From Nisaea denitrificans DSM 18348 (GTDB taxonomy: Bacteria > Pseudomonadota > Alphaproteobacteria > Thalassobaculales > Thalassobaculaceae): a DNA stretch of 64,000 nucleotides. The position numbers and the translations under genes were made by a program. Within the stretch, counting starts at the first letter, position 1, and the number at the start of each line of letters is the position of its first letter. Location: positions 124,001 to 188,000 of the forward strand of contig NZ_AUFM01000018.1 in assembly GCF_000426505.1 (NCBI RefSeq), written 5' to 3'. The notes under the pieces are model-generated. The model was given only the letters and a program-made list of their open reading frames with translations. It made no database searches and was not told the origin of the DNA. This document shows positions 35,970-44,836 of the stretch, in pieces.

Positions 35970-38312
35970 CGCGCCGGTATCAGGCCTCTTGTCTTTCTCG
36001 CCGGAGCCTAACGTTCCAACCCCGAGGGACTTGATCAGCCCCCCAAGCACGGTGGTGTTACTTGTTGAAAGCAGTTTCGTCCCGGATTCGACGATCGTCT
36101 TCATATAGTTGAGGAAATTCGCACTCGCCTCGTTCGCGCGCCCCGCCGCATCGGACGCGCCCCTGCCCGTCTCCCTGCCGGCGTCGCCCGCGGCCTGCTG
36201 GCCACCCGCGAGACCACTCATGTCCCGGAAAAGCTGGCCGGCGGCGAGAGCCTGGATCAGCCCGCTCGTCGGATCGGGCATCGCCGCCCGCCCCTGTAGC
36301 TGCACTGCAGGATCGCTCAACTGGCCGGGCTGCGCCTCTCCCATAGCCGCCCGGGAGCCGGTCGAAACGTCAGAAATTCCAGGCGGTGAGATCGGGATCG
36401 GTGACTCGCTCCAGTTCCAGAACCGGCCGAGATCAATCTCTTCCGCGCTGTTTGCCTCTCCCAGCACCGCCTCGGCGAAAACCCCACCGGATGGCAAGGC
36501 GACTTTCGTCCGGATCTTCGAATCATCCGCTGCCAGGAAATCTTTGCGGAAAAGCTCTTTCGCGCTCTTCCCCTCGCCTTCGCTTTCCGCATCCGTGAAA
36601 GGCAGCCGAAAGCCGACATAATTCCCGAAAACCGCAACCGGCTCCGGGTCCATCCACCCAAACAAGGACCGGCCGTCATAGGTGCGGTCCTGAATCAGTC
36701 CTTGAACCTGATGCGCCCCCATACGCAGCCATAATTGCTGACTGAAAAACTGCCGCTTCAAGCTCAACCCTTTGGTCAACCTGTTCTGACGCAAAGCCGA
36801 AAGCGCATTTTGCAAGTTTTCTATTTTTTGCGTAAGATCTACAACACTTCTACGTTTATTTAATTTCTCCGCGGAGAGATTTTTTTCTGCTTTTTCCACG
36901 TTCTTATTGTCATATTTTAATCTTTCAAATTCTTTGAGTAACTCCCCAAAATTGCCAAGATTTCCTTTTTTCTTTGCCTCAGCAATCTTAGATCCAACAA
37001 TATTAATATTATCTGATATTTCTTCTTTCTCTTTTTCTTTATTTTTTAAATCTTCATTTATTGATTTCAATTCATCACTTAAATGATTTAATTTATTCTG
37101 AATTTCCTTAATCTGCTCAAGGACCTCTTTTTCCTCCAGCTCCCCAATTTCGCTTGCGTCCTTGCCTATGGAATCCGTTCCCCAATTCACGCAGAGCAAG
37201 GCGACGCGCAAGTCGTCAAACCCGAAATCAACCGCGATGTCGACCAGAGCTTCCCGGTGCTTGCCGATTTCCGTCGGCGTGAATTCGATCATCTTCATCG
37301 GCAGGAACAGAATCCGCTCGGCCTGGGAAACCTTGGTCTCGATCTCGAAGACCTGAAGCACTTCGAAATACATGACGGTCATTGCGTGCATGTGGTTGTA
37401 ATTCGCCACCACCCGGGTCGAGGCTGTCTCGCCTTCACGCTCGTCGATCTCTCGCACCGCGGTCGCCCGTCTGGAGCGGGCCGCCTCAGCCAATTCCCGG
37501 GTGCGCTGATGCACTTTCTGGCTCGCCTCGGAGGACAGGTCCCTTTGCCCAGCACTGAATGACACAGACGACACGTCAGCCGTCATGCTGCTGCGCGATG
37601 ATGAGCTGCCAGACAATCCGAAAAACGAGCTGCTGCCCCCACTCTGCTTGCTGGCGCTCTTGATCCTCGTACGGGTTTGGCCAGTCTGGGTTTCCCGGGC
37701 GACGGCCTGCTGTATTTCCGATACCGAGCGGTTCTGCTCGTCCTCGCGCGCCAGGAGGTCGCTCTCCTCAATATCCTCCGAGCCGATACTGCGGGCCTGC
37801 CGGCGCCAGTCCACCACGGCAATGCGCGTCGCCTCACCGGGCGCAAGACAGATCGAGTGCAACAGCTCACCCATTGCCAGGCCGTGCTGCTGCCAGGCTT
37901 GGCGATGGGTCAGCAAGACACCTTCGAGCGGTTTTCCGCCCGCGTGAATAACGGCCTTCTCGAGAAAGGGATCCAGCGCCTCCTCGATATCATTCGTCTT
38001 AACATCGGGAAAGTGCCCGACAAGATGCGCCGTCTGATACTGCACCGTCTCGCCGACCTGATACTGGCGCATTCTGGGCACCAGGTAATCGGGTGTCATA
38101 GGATCGGAATGCCCGCCCTCATCTTTCGCTCCATCGTCCTTCGTCCTACCGTCCTTCTCTCCACCGTCCTTCGCTCCACCGCCCTTCGCTCCACCGCCCT
38201 TCGCTGTATCGGCCTTCGCTGTATCGGCCTTCACTGCATCGGCCTTCGCTCCGCCCCCAGAGGGACCCGCATTATCACGCACCTCACCGAACACATCCGT
38301 ATCTGCCACCAC
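35958..38312 (-). CDS. Large unrecognised protein with repeat N-terminus and coiled-coil insert
   Basis: This 784-residue protein has no signal peptide, and I cannot name its family. The parts are as follows. Residues 20-65 are Lys/Ala/Gly/Asp pentapeptide repeats. Residues 70-190 form an ordered region ([55 protein letters not shown]). A Ser-rich stretch around 220-260 is followed by a conserved-looking [19 protein letters not shown] region near 310. Residues about 394-505 are a strong coiled coil, and a Gly/Ala-rich amphipathic tail ends in [13 protein letters not shown]. The coiled-coil DNA (36840-37130) is far more AT-rich than the rest. The neighbouring kinase gene is convergent; no operon partner is evident. 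Confidence 0.85.
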   Translation of the reverse strand: MVADTDVFGEVRDNAGPSGGGAKADAVKADTAKADTAKGGGAKGGGAKDGGEKDGRTKDDGAKDEGGHSDPMTPDYLVPRMRQYQVGETVQYQTAHLVGHFPDVKTNDIEEALDPFLEKAVIHAGGKPLEGVLLTHRQAWQQHGLAMGELLHSICLAPGEATRIAVVDWRRQARSIGSEDIEESDLLAREDEQNRSVSEIQQAVARETQTGQTRTRIKSASKQSGGSSSFFGLSGSSSSRSSMTADVSSVSFSAGQRDLSSEASQKVHQRTRELAEAARSRRATAVREIDEREGETASTRVVANYNHMHAMTVMYFEVLQVFEIETKVSQAERILFLPMKMIEFTPTEIGKHREALVDIAVDFGFDDLRVALLCVNWGTDSIGKDASEIGELEEKEVLEQIKEIQNKLNHLSDELKSINEDLKNKEKEKEEISDNINIVGSKIAEAKKKGNLGNFGELLKEFERLKYDNKNVEKAEKNLSAEKLNKRRSVVDLTQKIENLQNALSALRQNRLTKGLSLKRQFFSQQLWLRMGAHQVQGLIQDRTYDGRSLFGWMDPEPVAVFGNYVGFRLPFTDAESEGEGKSAKELFRKDFLAADDSKIRTKVALPSGGVFAEAVLGEANSAEEIDLGRFWNWSESPIPISPPGISDVSTGSRAAMGEAQPGQLSDPAVQLQGRAAMPDPTSGLIQALAAGQLFRDMSGLAGGQQAAGDAGRETGRGASDAAGRANEASANFLNYMKTIVESGTKLLSTSNTTVLGGLIKSLGVGTLGSGEKDKRPDTGAGDA
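38123..38257. repeat. Nine tandem 15-bp repeats in the N-terminal coding region
   Basis: Nine consecutive units related to CCTTCGCTCCACCGC start at 38123 and every 15 bp up to 38243, and two adjacent pairs are identical. On the coding strand each unit gives an AKxxx-type pentapeptide. The period is a multiple of three, so copy number can change without a frameshift. Confidence 0.85.
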
Positions 38313-38609
38313 GACCCCACCTTCATTTCAAGAGCACCGAGATATAAAGGGTAGTACGTTCAAGATTTTTTTTCGCATTTTAATTGTGCCCCTCTTTTCT
38401 CCCCGCACTTAATGAACTGTCAGAAGCCCCCCTCGTCTCAGCCTCGTTTTTTTTGCGCAGCAGCAGAAGGACACCCACAGAGATCTCGTAAGCGTCATGT
38501 GATCACAATCCATGCTGATATTTGCCGCCACCTGCGCCATGCTGATTGGGACCCTTATCCGCATCCCGGCGTTATAGTTCAAACCGGAACGCTTCCCGGG
38601 GATAGAAAC
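38313..38609. other. Non-coding gap between divergent genes
   Basis: This 297-bp stretch separates the 784-residue protein gene and the Pmp3-like gene. It is AT-rich around 38350-38400, which suits promoters in both directions. I see no credible gene or strong palindrome. Confidence 0.4.
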
Positions 38610-38771
38610 ATGACCTTGCTCCGACTGATTTTGACCATCCTTCTGCCGCCTCTTGGCGTCTTCCTGACTGTGGGGATCGGCGGCCATTTCTGGCTGAATA
38701 TCCTGCTGACGATCCTTGGCTACATCCCCGGTATCGTTCACGGGGTGTGGGTCATCGCGAAACGGTCATGA
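38610..38771 (+). CDS. Pmp3/YqaE-family small membrane protein
   Basis: The 53-residue protein has two hydrophobic helices: LLRLILTILLPPLGVFLTVG and WLNILLTILGYIPGIVHGVWVI. This is the UPF0057 pattern, in which the PPLG turn and YIPGIVHxxW are diagnostic. Members are stress- or salt-induced membrane proteins of uncertain mechanism. ATG 38610 is preceded by a GGGGA sequence; the frame is open upstream, but the added residues are not family-like. Confidence 0.88.
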   Translation: MTLLRLILTILLPPLGVFLTVGIGGHFWLNILLTILGYIPGIVHGVWVIAKRS

Positions 38772-39000
38772 TGAGCCGCTTCGGGAAGGCCCGCTGCGCC
38801 AAGTTACGACCGTTCGAGATTTCCCGTACAAATCCCCATCCAACAACATATTGATATAGTTATAATTTTTTAACCCCGCGCGATCTGAAACAGGCTTATC
38901 GGGAAAATCACTGGAGACATGGCAACAGCTTTTGCCAGGCTTGGGGCGATGCGCTACGGTCCGGGAAATTACCCCTCCGACAAGAATGGATTAGGCTCTG

Positions 39001-39390
39001 ATGAGGAACAAGCTAGCGCCCTGGGTGCCGACGGTTCTAAGCATTACCCGCGCGGTTTCCGGGCTGGTTTTCATGGCCCACGGCACGCAGAAAATTCTAG
39101 GCTTTCCGGTTGGCGGACATACGCCGGCGATGTTTTCCATGCCATGGACGGCAGGCGTCATAGAGCTGATCTGCGGCGCACTCATCGCCATCGGGTTTCT
39201 GACACGCCCCGCCGCGTTCCTGTCGTCCGGCCTGATGGCCGTCGGCTACTGGATCGCTCACGCACCGCGCGATTTCTTCCCGGTGAACAATGGCGGTGAC
39301 GCTGCAATCCTCTATTGTTTCCTGTTCCTCTATCTGGTTTTCGCCGGCCCCGGTCCGCTGAGCATCGATGGCATTCGCCGCCGCGCCTGA
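39001..39390 (+). CDS. DoxX-family membrane protein
   Basis: This 129-residue protein has four predicted helices. It shows the DoxX signature SGLVFMAHGTQKILGFP near the start, GVIELICGALIAIGF in the middle and FLFLYLVFAGPGPLSID at the end. The family is linked to thiosulfate/quinone or redox-stress modules, but most single-gene members lack a defined role. The ATG at 39001 follows a weak AGG. It stands alone, with an AT-rich promoter-like stretch about 130-160 bp upstream. Confidence 0.9.
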   Translation: MRNKLAPWVPTVLSITRAVSGLVFMAHGTQKILGFPVGGHTPAMFSMPWTAGVIELICGALIAIGFLTRPAAFLSSGLMAVGYWIAHAPRDFFPVNNGGDAAILYCFLFLYLVFAGPGPLSIDGIRRRA

Positions 39391-39495
39391 GCAAGGAACG
39401 CATTGATCCAGGGCACACCGCTCAGACAACATAAACGTGCATAAAAAATGATCCGCATATACTCTGCATTCACCCTCACGAAGAAGGAGCAGATG

Positions 39496-41049
39496 ATGCG
39501 GATCATCTCGATCATGGCTGTACTTGCCCTGGGGTTAGGCGCCTGCGCGGGTGTTTCACCCGGTAGCCCGGAAGGCCGCACCAGCGCCCATTTCGAAGCA
39601 ATCCGGGACGACCGCACACTGACCCGCGCCTTCCTGCAGGAGATGCCGAAGGGCGCGGATCTGCACACCCATCTCTCCGGCGCCGTCTATGCCGAGGCCT
39701 ATATCCGCTGGGCCGCCGATCCGGATCTCCAGCTTTGCTACGACCCGGGCGCCCGGTCGATCGTGCAATGCGCCACCCACGTCCCGCCAATGGCGAAGCC
39801 GGACTGCGAAAGCGCGACGCAGGTGCGGATGAGTGATGCCGCGCAAAGCGATGCCTGCATCGCGGCCATCACCGACAATCTCTCAATGCGCAATTTTCAG
39901 CCCAACCCACTCTGGGACGAGCGTTCCGGCCACGACCAGTTCTTCTCCACCTTCGCCCGGTTCGGCGCTATTTCCGGTGAGCGCAAGGCGGAGAGCCTTG
40001 CCTGGCTCGCCAGAAACGCCGCTTTGCAGAACGTGGTCTATGTCGAGCCGATGATGACCCTCGGCTGGGTCAATCCGGCAACTCTCGGCGTGACGCAGAA
40101 ACTCGCCGGCGGTAGCGACAAGGATCTCGCGGCCTTCGAGAAGGCGCTGCTTGATCACGGTTTCGGTAAACTGGTGGATCAGGGTGCGAAAGTGCTGAAC
40201 GACGCTATGGCTGGCGCCCGTGCACAGATGGGCTGCGGCACCGCCAGTCCCGAGCCGGGCTGCACCGTGACGCTCCGCCAGCTCGGCCAGAGCATCCGGA
40301 CACAGCCGCCGGAAAACACCTTCGCGCAAGTCATGCTGCATTACATGATCGCGGAGCGGGAAAAGCTCAGCGTCGGGGTGAATTTCGTCGCGCCGGAGGA
40401 CTATCACGTCGCGCTCCGGGACTATTCCCTACACATGAAGATCTTCGGCTATTTCAAGCGGAAGTTTGAGACGGTCGGCCTGTCCCTGCATGCTGGCGAG
40501 CTCTGGCTCGGCGTCACAGAGTTGAAGGACATGACCTTCCATATCCGGGAAGCCGTGGAGATTGCTGGCGTCGACCGCATCGGCCACGGCGTCGATATCG
40601 GCTTCGAGAAAGACAGCGGCGCGTTGATCGAGCGGATGGCGAAGGACGGCATCGCCGTCGAGATCAACCTTTCCAGTAACGAGCAGATCCTCGGCGTCGC
40701 CGGCAAGGACCACCCGTTCCCGACCTATCTGAAGGCGGGAGTGCCGGTGATGCTCTCCACCGACGACGAGGGTGTCGAGCGCATCGACCTCACCAGCCAA
40801 TACCAGCTCGCCAGTGAGCGGTATGACCTCGGCTATGTCGCCCTCAAAACCCTGTCGCGGCAAAGTCTGGAGAAGAGTTTCCTTGCCGGGAAATCGCTTT
40901 GGCACGACTTCCGAGCGCGCCTGCCGGCCGCACCGTGCGTGCATGGCTTCGAGACAGAAGGCTGCGAGGCCTTCGTAAGCCACAGCGACAAGGCGCTCGC
41001 ACAGCTGGAGCTGGAGGAAAGGTTCAAGGCATTCGAGGCGGAATGGTGA
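39496..41049 (+). CDS. Adenosine-deaminase-like lipoprotein (ADGF-type)
   Basis: The 517-residue protein has a lipoprotein signal (lipobox LGAC, Cys near residue 16) and the amidohydrolase metal and catalytic elements: HTH in ADLHTHLSGAV, the His-Ala-Gly-Glu block in LSLHAGELW, IGHGVDIG, and STDDEGV with the late Asp. It is longer than intracellular adenosine deaminase (about 340) and resembles extracellular ADGF/CECR1-type enzymes. It probably deaminates adenosine or a related nucleoside in the periplasm or at the cell surface. AAGGAG is six bases before ATG 39496, favouring it over 39493. Confidence 0.88.
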   Translation: MRIISIMAVLALGLGACAGVSPGSPEGRTSAHFEAIRDDRTLTRAFLQEMPKGADLHTHLSGAVYAEAYIRWAADPDLQLCYDPGARSIVQCATHVPPMAKPDCESATQVRMSDAAQSDACIAAITDNLSMRNFQPNPLWDERSGHDQFFSTFARFGAISGERKAESLAWLARNAALQNVVYVEPMMTLGWVNPATLGVTQKLAGGSDKDLAAFEKALLDHGFGKLVDQGAKVLNDAMAGARAQMGCGTASPEPGCTVTLRQLGQSIRTQPPENTFAQVMLHYMIAEREKLSVGVNFVAPEDYHVALRDYSLHMKIFGYFKRKFETVGLSLHAGELWLGVTELKDMTFHIREAVEIAGVDRIGHGVDIGFEKDSGALIERMAKDGIAVEINLSSNEQILGVAGKDHPFPTYLKAGVPVMLSTDDEGVERIDLTSQYQLASERYDLGYVALKTLSRQSLEKSFLAGKSLWHDFRARLPAAPCVHGFETEGCEAFVSHSDKALAQLELEERFKAFEAEW

Positions 41050-41061
41050 TGATAAGGGAAA

Positions 41062-41706
41062 TCAACGAACGATCGCGCCGATCCTCATCAAATCATCCGA
41101 CCAGTAAACCAGTTTGGCGAAGCCTTTGATGTTCTCAATCGGTACCATACCGACTTCCGGGTGCCTACTGTCAATCGCCGTCCCGCGATTGTCTCCCAGA
41201 ACAAATATGTGGCCGTGCGGCACGACAAATTTCTCTAGCTTCGTTGCCTCCTTGCCTTCGCTCGGTCTGAGAATCGTATAGGAACTTCCACCCGGCAATG
41301 TTTCCTGGACCCGAAGGTATCCGTCCTCTTCTTCCCCCAGATAGAGTTGCTCGGCGAGGCTACCATTAAGATGCAGATCACCGTCAGCGAAGAGAATTTC
41401 GTCAAAAGGCAGACCGACCAGCCGTCTAACCCAATCTTGTTGCGGTTTGAACGGATTCTGGAAAATGATCACCGTGCCCCGCCGCGGAAACGCATCACCA
41501 CTTTGACCGCTCCAAGCGACCCAATAGTCACCGGGATTGAGGGTGGGCTCCATCGAACGGGTGACCGAATGATATGATTTCCAGTCCGTCACCAACTCGC
41601 GAAACTTGAGTTCCGCTGGTGTAAATACGAGCAAAGCATATGTAAGAACGCCCCAGATTGCTGGCACGACCAGAAAGACTGCGATTCGCTTTGCTCGACG
41701 GCCCAT
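41062..41706 (-). CDS. Signal peptidase I-like (S26) protein, catalytic Lys replaced by Arg
   Basis: This 214-residue membrane protein has one N-terminal helix (about 8-28) and S26 boxes. The nucleophile box is SVTRSMEPTLNPGDY (Ser51). The general-base box reads DWVRRLVGLP, where E. coli LepB has IKRAVGLPGD, so the catalytic Lys is Arg94 and the Gly after Pro is Phe. The last box VLGDNRGTAIDSRHPEVG is intact. An AGA codon underlies Arg94. ATG 41706 has AAAGGTGG upstream. The substitution may disable lysine-dependent cleavage; the function is uncertain. Confidence 0.85.
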   Translation of the reverse strand: MGRRAKRIAVFLVVPAIWGVLTYALLVFTPAELKFRELVTDWKSYHSVTRSMEPTLNPGDYWVAWSGQSGDAFPRRGTVIIFQNPFKPQQDWVRRLVGLPFDEILFADGDLHLNGSLAEQLYLGEEEDGYLRVQETLPGGSSYTILRPSEGKEATKLEKFVVPHGHIFVLGDNRGTAIDSRHPEVGMVPIENIKGFAKLVYWSDDLMRIGAIVR

Positions 41707-41896
41707 ATTCCACCTTTGCGACCAAACTACGCACCTCCCGGTCCTGTTAAGGGCGGCGAGGATTCGACGCTCCCAAGTCACCGCAAAAGGACAAACTCGA
41801 GACCGTTATCCCAGATCGTGCGCACCATCGTCTGAATATTATGAACTTATCGGCCTTGTGGCGATGGTAAGATCATACAGGGTGACGCCGAGACGA

Positions 41897-42934
41897 TCAG
41901 AGGATCTCGTCCTCGTCGAGCAGCGGGTCGTTGGCGAATTCTTCCTCGATCGCCCCCATCGTTCCCTCCATTGAAGCGGAACGCGGGAGCTGGGCGACAT
42001 GGTAGAGCGCATCGCCCTGATTGACGGACGGATGGTTCGTGCGGCCGACGATCAGCCCGGACACTTCACTTTTTAGTTCCGTTTCCTTTTCGCCGAACGG
42101 ATCGGCGATGTAGCCCATGGTATCGCCCTTGCGGACAACATCGCCGACATTGCGCGATGTCCGGAAGATGCCGCCCTCGGTAGCCCGAAGCCAGGCAGAC
42201 TTCTCAACCAGTGGCGGCGCCACATTGCCGATCTTGATGCTGCGCGCACTGATCATGCCGAGTTGCTTCAGCACCTTGAGGATACCCTTGACGCCAACCC
42301 GCGCTGAAAACTCATCCAACCGCAGGGCCTCACCTGCCTCATAGAGCAATATAGGCACGCCTATTTTCGCGGCCGCCGCACGAAGCGATCCCTCACGCAA
42401 AGCCGACTTGATAATCACAGGGGGTTCGAACACACGTGCAAGTTCCAGCGCCTTCGTATCGTCGGCATTGATCCGGATTTGCGGCAGGTTCACGCGATGC
42501 ACCGCAGCCGAATGCAGGTCGATGCCAAGATCGCACAGCGAAACCACATCGTTGAGGAACCGGTATGCAAGCTGGCTGGCGAGGGAGCCGGTCTGGCTCC
42601 CCGGGAAGCTCCGGTTAAGGTCGCGGCGGTCGGGAAGATAGCGGCTGTGACTGATGAAGCCAAAGGCATTGACGATCGGCACCAGCAGAAGCGTGCCCGA
42701 AATCCGCCGCAGCGCCGAACTCCTCGCGAGCCTGCGGATGACTTCGACACCGATAATCTCGTCCCCGTGCACGGCCGCGCTGACAAACACAGTCGGTCCG
42801 TCCTTGCGGCCATGGATGACCTGGACCGGCAGGCTCATCGGGGTGTGATTGGAAAGCACGCTCAGCGGGATATCGACAATCCGGCGGGTGCCGGGGGAGA
42901 TTTCCTCTCCCCCGATCTGAAATGGCTTACGCAA
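41897..42934 (-). CDS. Succinylglutamate desuccinylase/aspartoacylase-family metallohydrolase
   Basis: This 345-residue zinc-dependent deacylase (M14-like) has Zn ligands in [10 protein letters not shown] (His, Glu) and [10 protein letters not shown], a catalytic Glu in [10 protein letters not shown], and a C-terminal beta-rich hammerhead domain ([19 protein letters not shown]). The best start is TTG 42934 with AAGAAGG seven to eleven bases upstream. This start overlaps the rimK stop by eight bases, so expression depends on rimK translation. It is last in the hypothetical-rimB-rimK-deacylase operon, which suggests it acts on a RimK product (inference). Confidence 0.85.
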   Translation of the reverse strand: MRKPFQIGGEEISPGTRRIVDIPLSVLSNHTPMSLPVQVIHGRKDGPTVFVSAAVHGDEIIGVEVIRRLARSSALRRISGTLLLVPIVNAFGFISHSRYLPDRRDLNRSFPGSQTGSLASQLAYRFLNDVVSLCDLGIDLHSAAVHRVNLPQIRINADDTKALELARVFEPPVIIKSALREGSLRAAAAKIGVPILLYEAGEALRLDEFSARVGVKGILKVLKQLGMISARSIKIGNVAPPLVEKSAWLRATEGGIFRTSRNVGDVVRKGDTMGYIADPFGEKETELKSEVSGLIVGRTNHPSVNQGDALYHVAQLPRSASMEGTMGAIEEEFANDPLLDEDEIL

Positions 42935-43856
42935 CTTTGACCTTCTTGCGGCTCTTGCCGCCCTTGGTTCGCGTGCGACCGGCACGTGCGTTCTTTTCCA
43001 GGAACTCGATGATCTTACCGGCCACATCGACACCGGTCGCCTTCTCGACACCTTCGAGGCCCGGCGAGGAGTTGACCTCCATCACCACCGGCCCGTCATT
43101 GGAGCGCAGCATGTCGACACCGCAGACATTGAGTCCCATCGCGTTCGCAGCCTTGAGCGCCGTCGCCCGTTCGGCAGCGGTGATCTTGATCGCTTCCGCC
43201 GAGCCGCCACGATGCAGGTTGGACCGGAAGTCGCCCTCCTTGCCGCGGCGGATCATCGCCGCCACGACCTTTTCGCCGACCACGAGGCAGCGGATATCCT
43301 CGCCGTTCGCTTCCTTCACGAACTGCTGGACGAGGATGTTCGTCTTCACCCCGCCAAAGGCCTGAATAATGCTCTCGGCCGCTTTCGGTGTTTCGCCGAG
43401 TACGACACCGATACCCTGGGTTCCTTCGAGCAGCTTGATGATGACCGGCGCGCCGCCGGCGATGCGCAGCAATTCCTCGGCATCGGAGGTCCGGTGTGCG
43501 AAGACCGTGACGGGAAGCCCCACGCCTTCACGCGACAGGAGCTGCATGCTGCGCAGCTTGTCGCGGGAACGGGAGATACCGACTGATTCATTCAGCGGAT
43601 AAACGTCCATCATCTCGAACTGGCGCAGAACCGCCGTCCCGAAGAACGTCACCGACGCACCGATACGCGGAATAATCGCGTCATAGCCGGTCAGGGAGTG
43701 CCCCTTGTAGTGCACTTCCGGGTCATTCGACGCAATGTCGATGAAACAGCGCAGGTGATCGATGACATCGATATCGTGTCCCCGCTCTTCGGCTGCCTCG
43801 ACAAGGCGCCGGTGGGAGTAGAGTTCGGGATTGCGGCAAAGAAGACCAATTTTCAT
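42927..43856 (-). CDS. rimK: RimK-type ATP-grasp amino-acid ligase
   Basis: The 309-residue ATP-grasp enzyme joins amino acids, classically Glu, to a protein C-terminus (ribosomal S6 in E. coli). Diagnostic segments are [10 protein letters not shown]-like [36 protein letters not shown] as the ATP-binding loop, [13 protein letters not shown], and [14 protein letters not shown] with the metal ligands. It starts at ATG 43856 within TAATG, sharing a base with the rimB stop. The basic C-terminal tail ([17 protein letters not shown]) is unusual and may bind RNA or ribosomes. Confidence 0.93.
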   Translation of the reverse strand: MKIGLLCRNPELYSHRRLVEAAEERGHDIDVIDHLRCFIDIASNDPEVHYKGHSLTGYDAIIPRIGASVTFFGTAVLRQFEMMDVYPLNESVGISRSRDKLRSMQLLSREGVGLPVTVFAHRTSDAEELLRIAGGAPVIIKLLEGTQGIGVVLGETPKAAESIIQAFGGVKTNILVQQFVKEANGEDIRCLVVGEKVVAAMIRRGKEGDFRSNLHRGGSAEAIKITAAERATALKAANAMGLNVCGVDMLRSNDGPVVMEVNSSPGLEGVEKATGVDVAGKIIEFLEKNARAGRTRTKGGKSRKKVKVA

Positions 43857-44344
43857 TAGCTTGTCCTTTCAGTCTTTACCTTGGTTAAACCTGTTTTCTG
43901 CTTCCGGCCGGCCATGAACGAGCTTCCCGGATCGATAAGAAAGCGATCCCGGACAGCCTGACGGCCAAGAAGCATCCGGAACCCCAGCGGATCGCGATCC
44001 GCCAGGGTGATTTCGATCGGCCAAGTAAGGCCGGCGAGCGAAACATCGGTTGAGATGACGTAGCGAACGTCCTTGTGACCGCTGGAACTCGTTACCTCGC
44101 GCATGTCCTGAACTTCCGCGACGCATTCGACTGCGGGCAGCCGATAGCGCTGGCGTGGGTGCACGATAAAGGCGACATGCGGCGTACCGTGATCCGTGAA
44201 TTGACGGACGTCGAAAGCGTGCAGCGCGGAGGTCCGGGCACCGGTATCGATCTTGGTCTTGATCTGATCGACACCGAGTTCACCGAGGGACACCCACTCG
44301 CGCCACCCGATCACCGGCAACCGTTCATCCTTGTGACGCGTCAT
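43856..44344 (-). CDS. rimB: RimB-type retropepsin-like protease
   Basis: This 162-residue protein has the retropepsin-like aspartic active site [12 protein letters not shown] (about 31-42) and the paired [16 protein letters not shown] near the end. In pseudomonads such proteins (formerly DUF785) work with RimK to remove or limit S6 glutamylation. ATG 44344 overlaps the previous gene by four bases (ATGA), and its stop overlaps rimK. So it lies between two partners in a tightly coupled operon. Confidence 0.88.
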   Translation of the reverse strand: MTRHKDERLPVIGWREWVSLGELGVDQIKTKIDTGARTSALHAFDVRQFTDHGTPHVAFIVHPRQRYRLPAVECVAEVQDMREVTSSSGHKDVRYVISTDVSLAGLTWPIEITLADRDPLGFRMLLGRQAVRDRFLIDPGSSFMAGRKQKTGLTKVKTERTS

Positions 44345-44712
44345 AAGCCCTCGTCGCCCGGCGTTTCATCTGCCAGGCTTCCCTGCTCCACCGCTTCCAC
44401 CACCGCACCGACAGGAAACTCCATGGCGGCGGCAATGACGCTCTCGTTCACGCGCCGGTAACTGGCAAAGGTCTGCTGACTGACGACGATGAAATAAGTC
44501 TCAAGATCGATCAGCAGATATCCCATCTCGTAAAGCGACCGGCGGAGGGCCTCGATCTGCTCCGGCCAGAGTCGCCGTACGCCCATCAGCTGGCGCATCA
44601 GCTTCATCGAAATCCGGTACCGCCCGCGCGGCTTCCCCGCGAAGGGATGCTCGTAAAGCGCCACTAGGCGTGTGCGTACATCCACGTAATCGATATCCAC
44701 GTCGTCACCCAT
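44341..44712 (-). CDS. Hypothetical first gene of the rimB-rimK operon
   Basis: The 123-residue protein shows a helical pattern such as GRYRISMKLMRQLMGVRRLW and EALRRSLYEMGYLLIDLET, which could be a helix-turn-helix or a ribosome-binding element. The family is not recognised. It starts at ATG 44712 with AGGCGGA upstream, and its end overlaps rimB as ATGA. The tight coupling implies a role with RimB and RimK, perhaps regulatory. Direct AT-rich repeats sit just upstream. Confidence 0.65.
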   Translation of the reverse strand: MGDDVDIDYVDVRTRLVALYEHPFAGKPRGRYRISMKLMRQLMGVRRLWPEQIEALRRSLYEMGYLLIDLETYFIVVSQQTFASYRRVNESVIAAAMEFPVGAVVEAVEQGSLADETPGDEGL

Positions 44713-44760
44713 ATTTCCGCCTCACATTTCGCGACCCAAAATATAAATTTTATTCGCTAT

Positions 44761-44794
44761 AGCAAATATTTTTTTGACTAAAGCTAATATTTTT
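44761..44794. promoter_or_regulatory. AT-rich direct repeat in the divergent promoter region
   Basis: AGCAAATATTTTT (44761-44773) and AGCTAATATTTTT (44782-44794) differ at one base and start 21 bp apart, two helical turns. They lie between the rim operon and the CorC-like gene in a strongly AT-rich stretch, so they may bind one regulator that serves both. Confidence 0.4.
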
Positions 44795-44836
44795 ATATAT
44801 TCCGCCGATCAATCAAAGAGATTTCGGAGAGCCGAA

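Noticed and set aside
38123-38257. Tandem repeats as a CRISPR or origin iteron array
   Set aside because: The 15-bp units are contiguous, in frame and code for a repeat protein segment.
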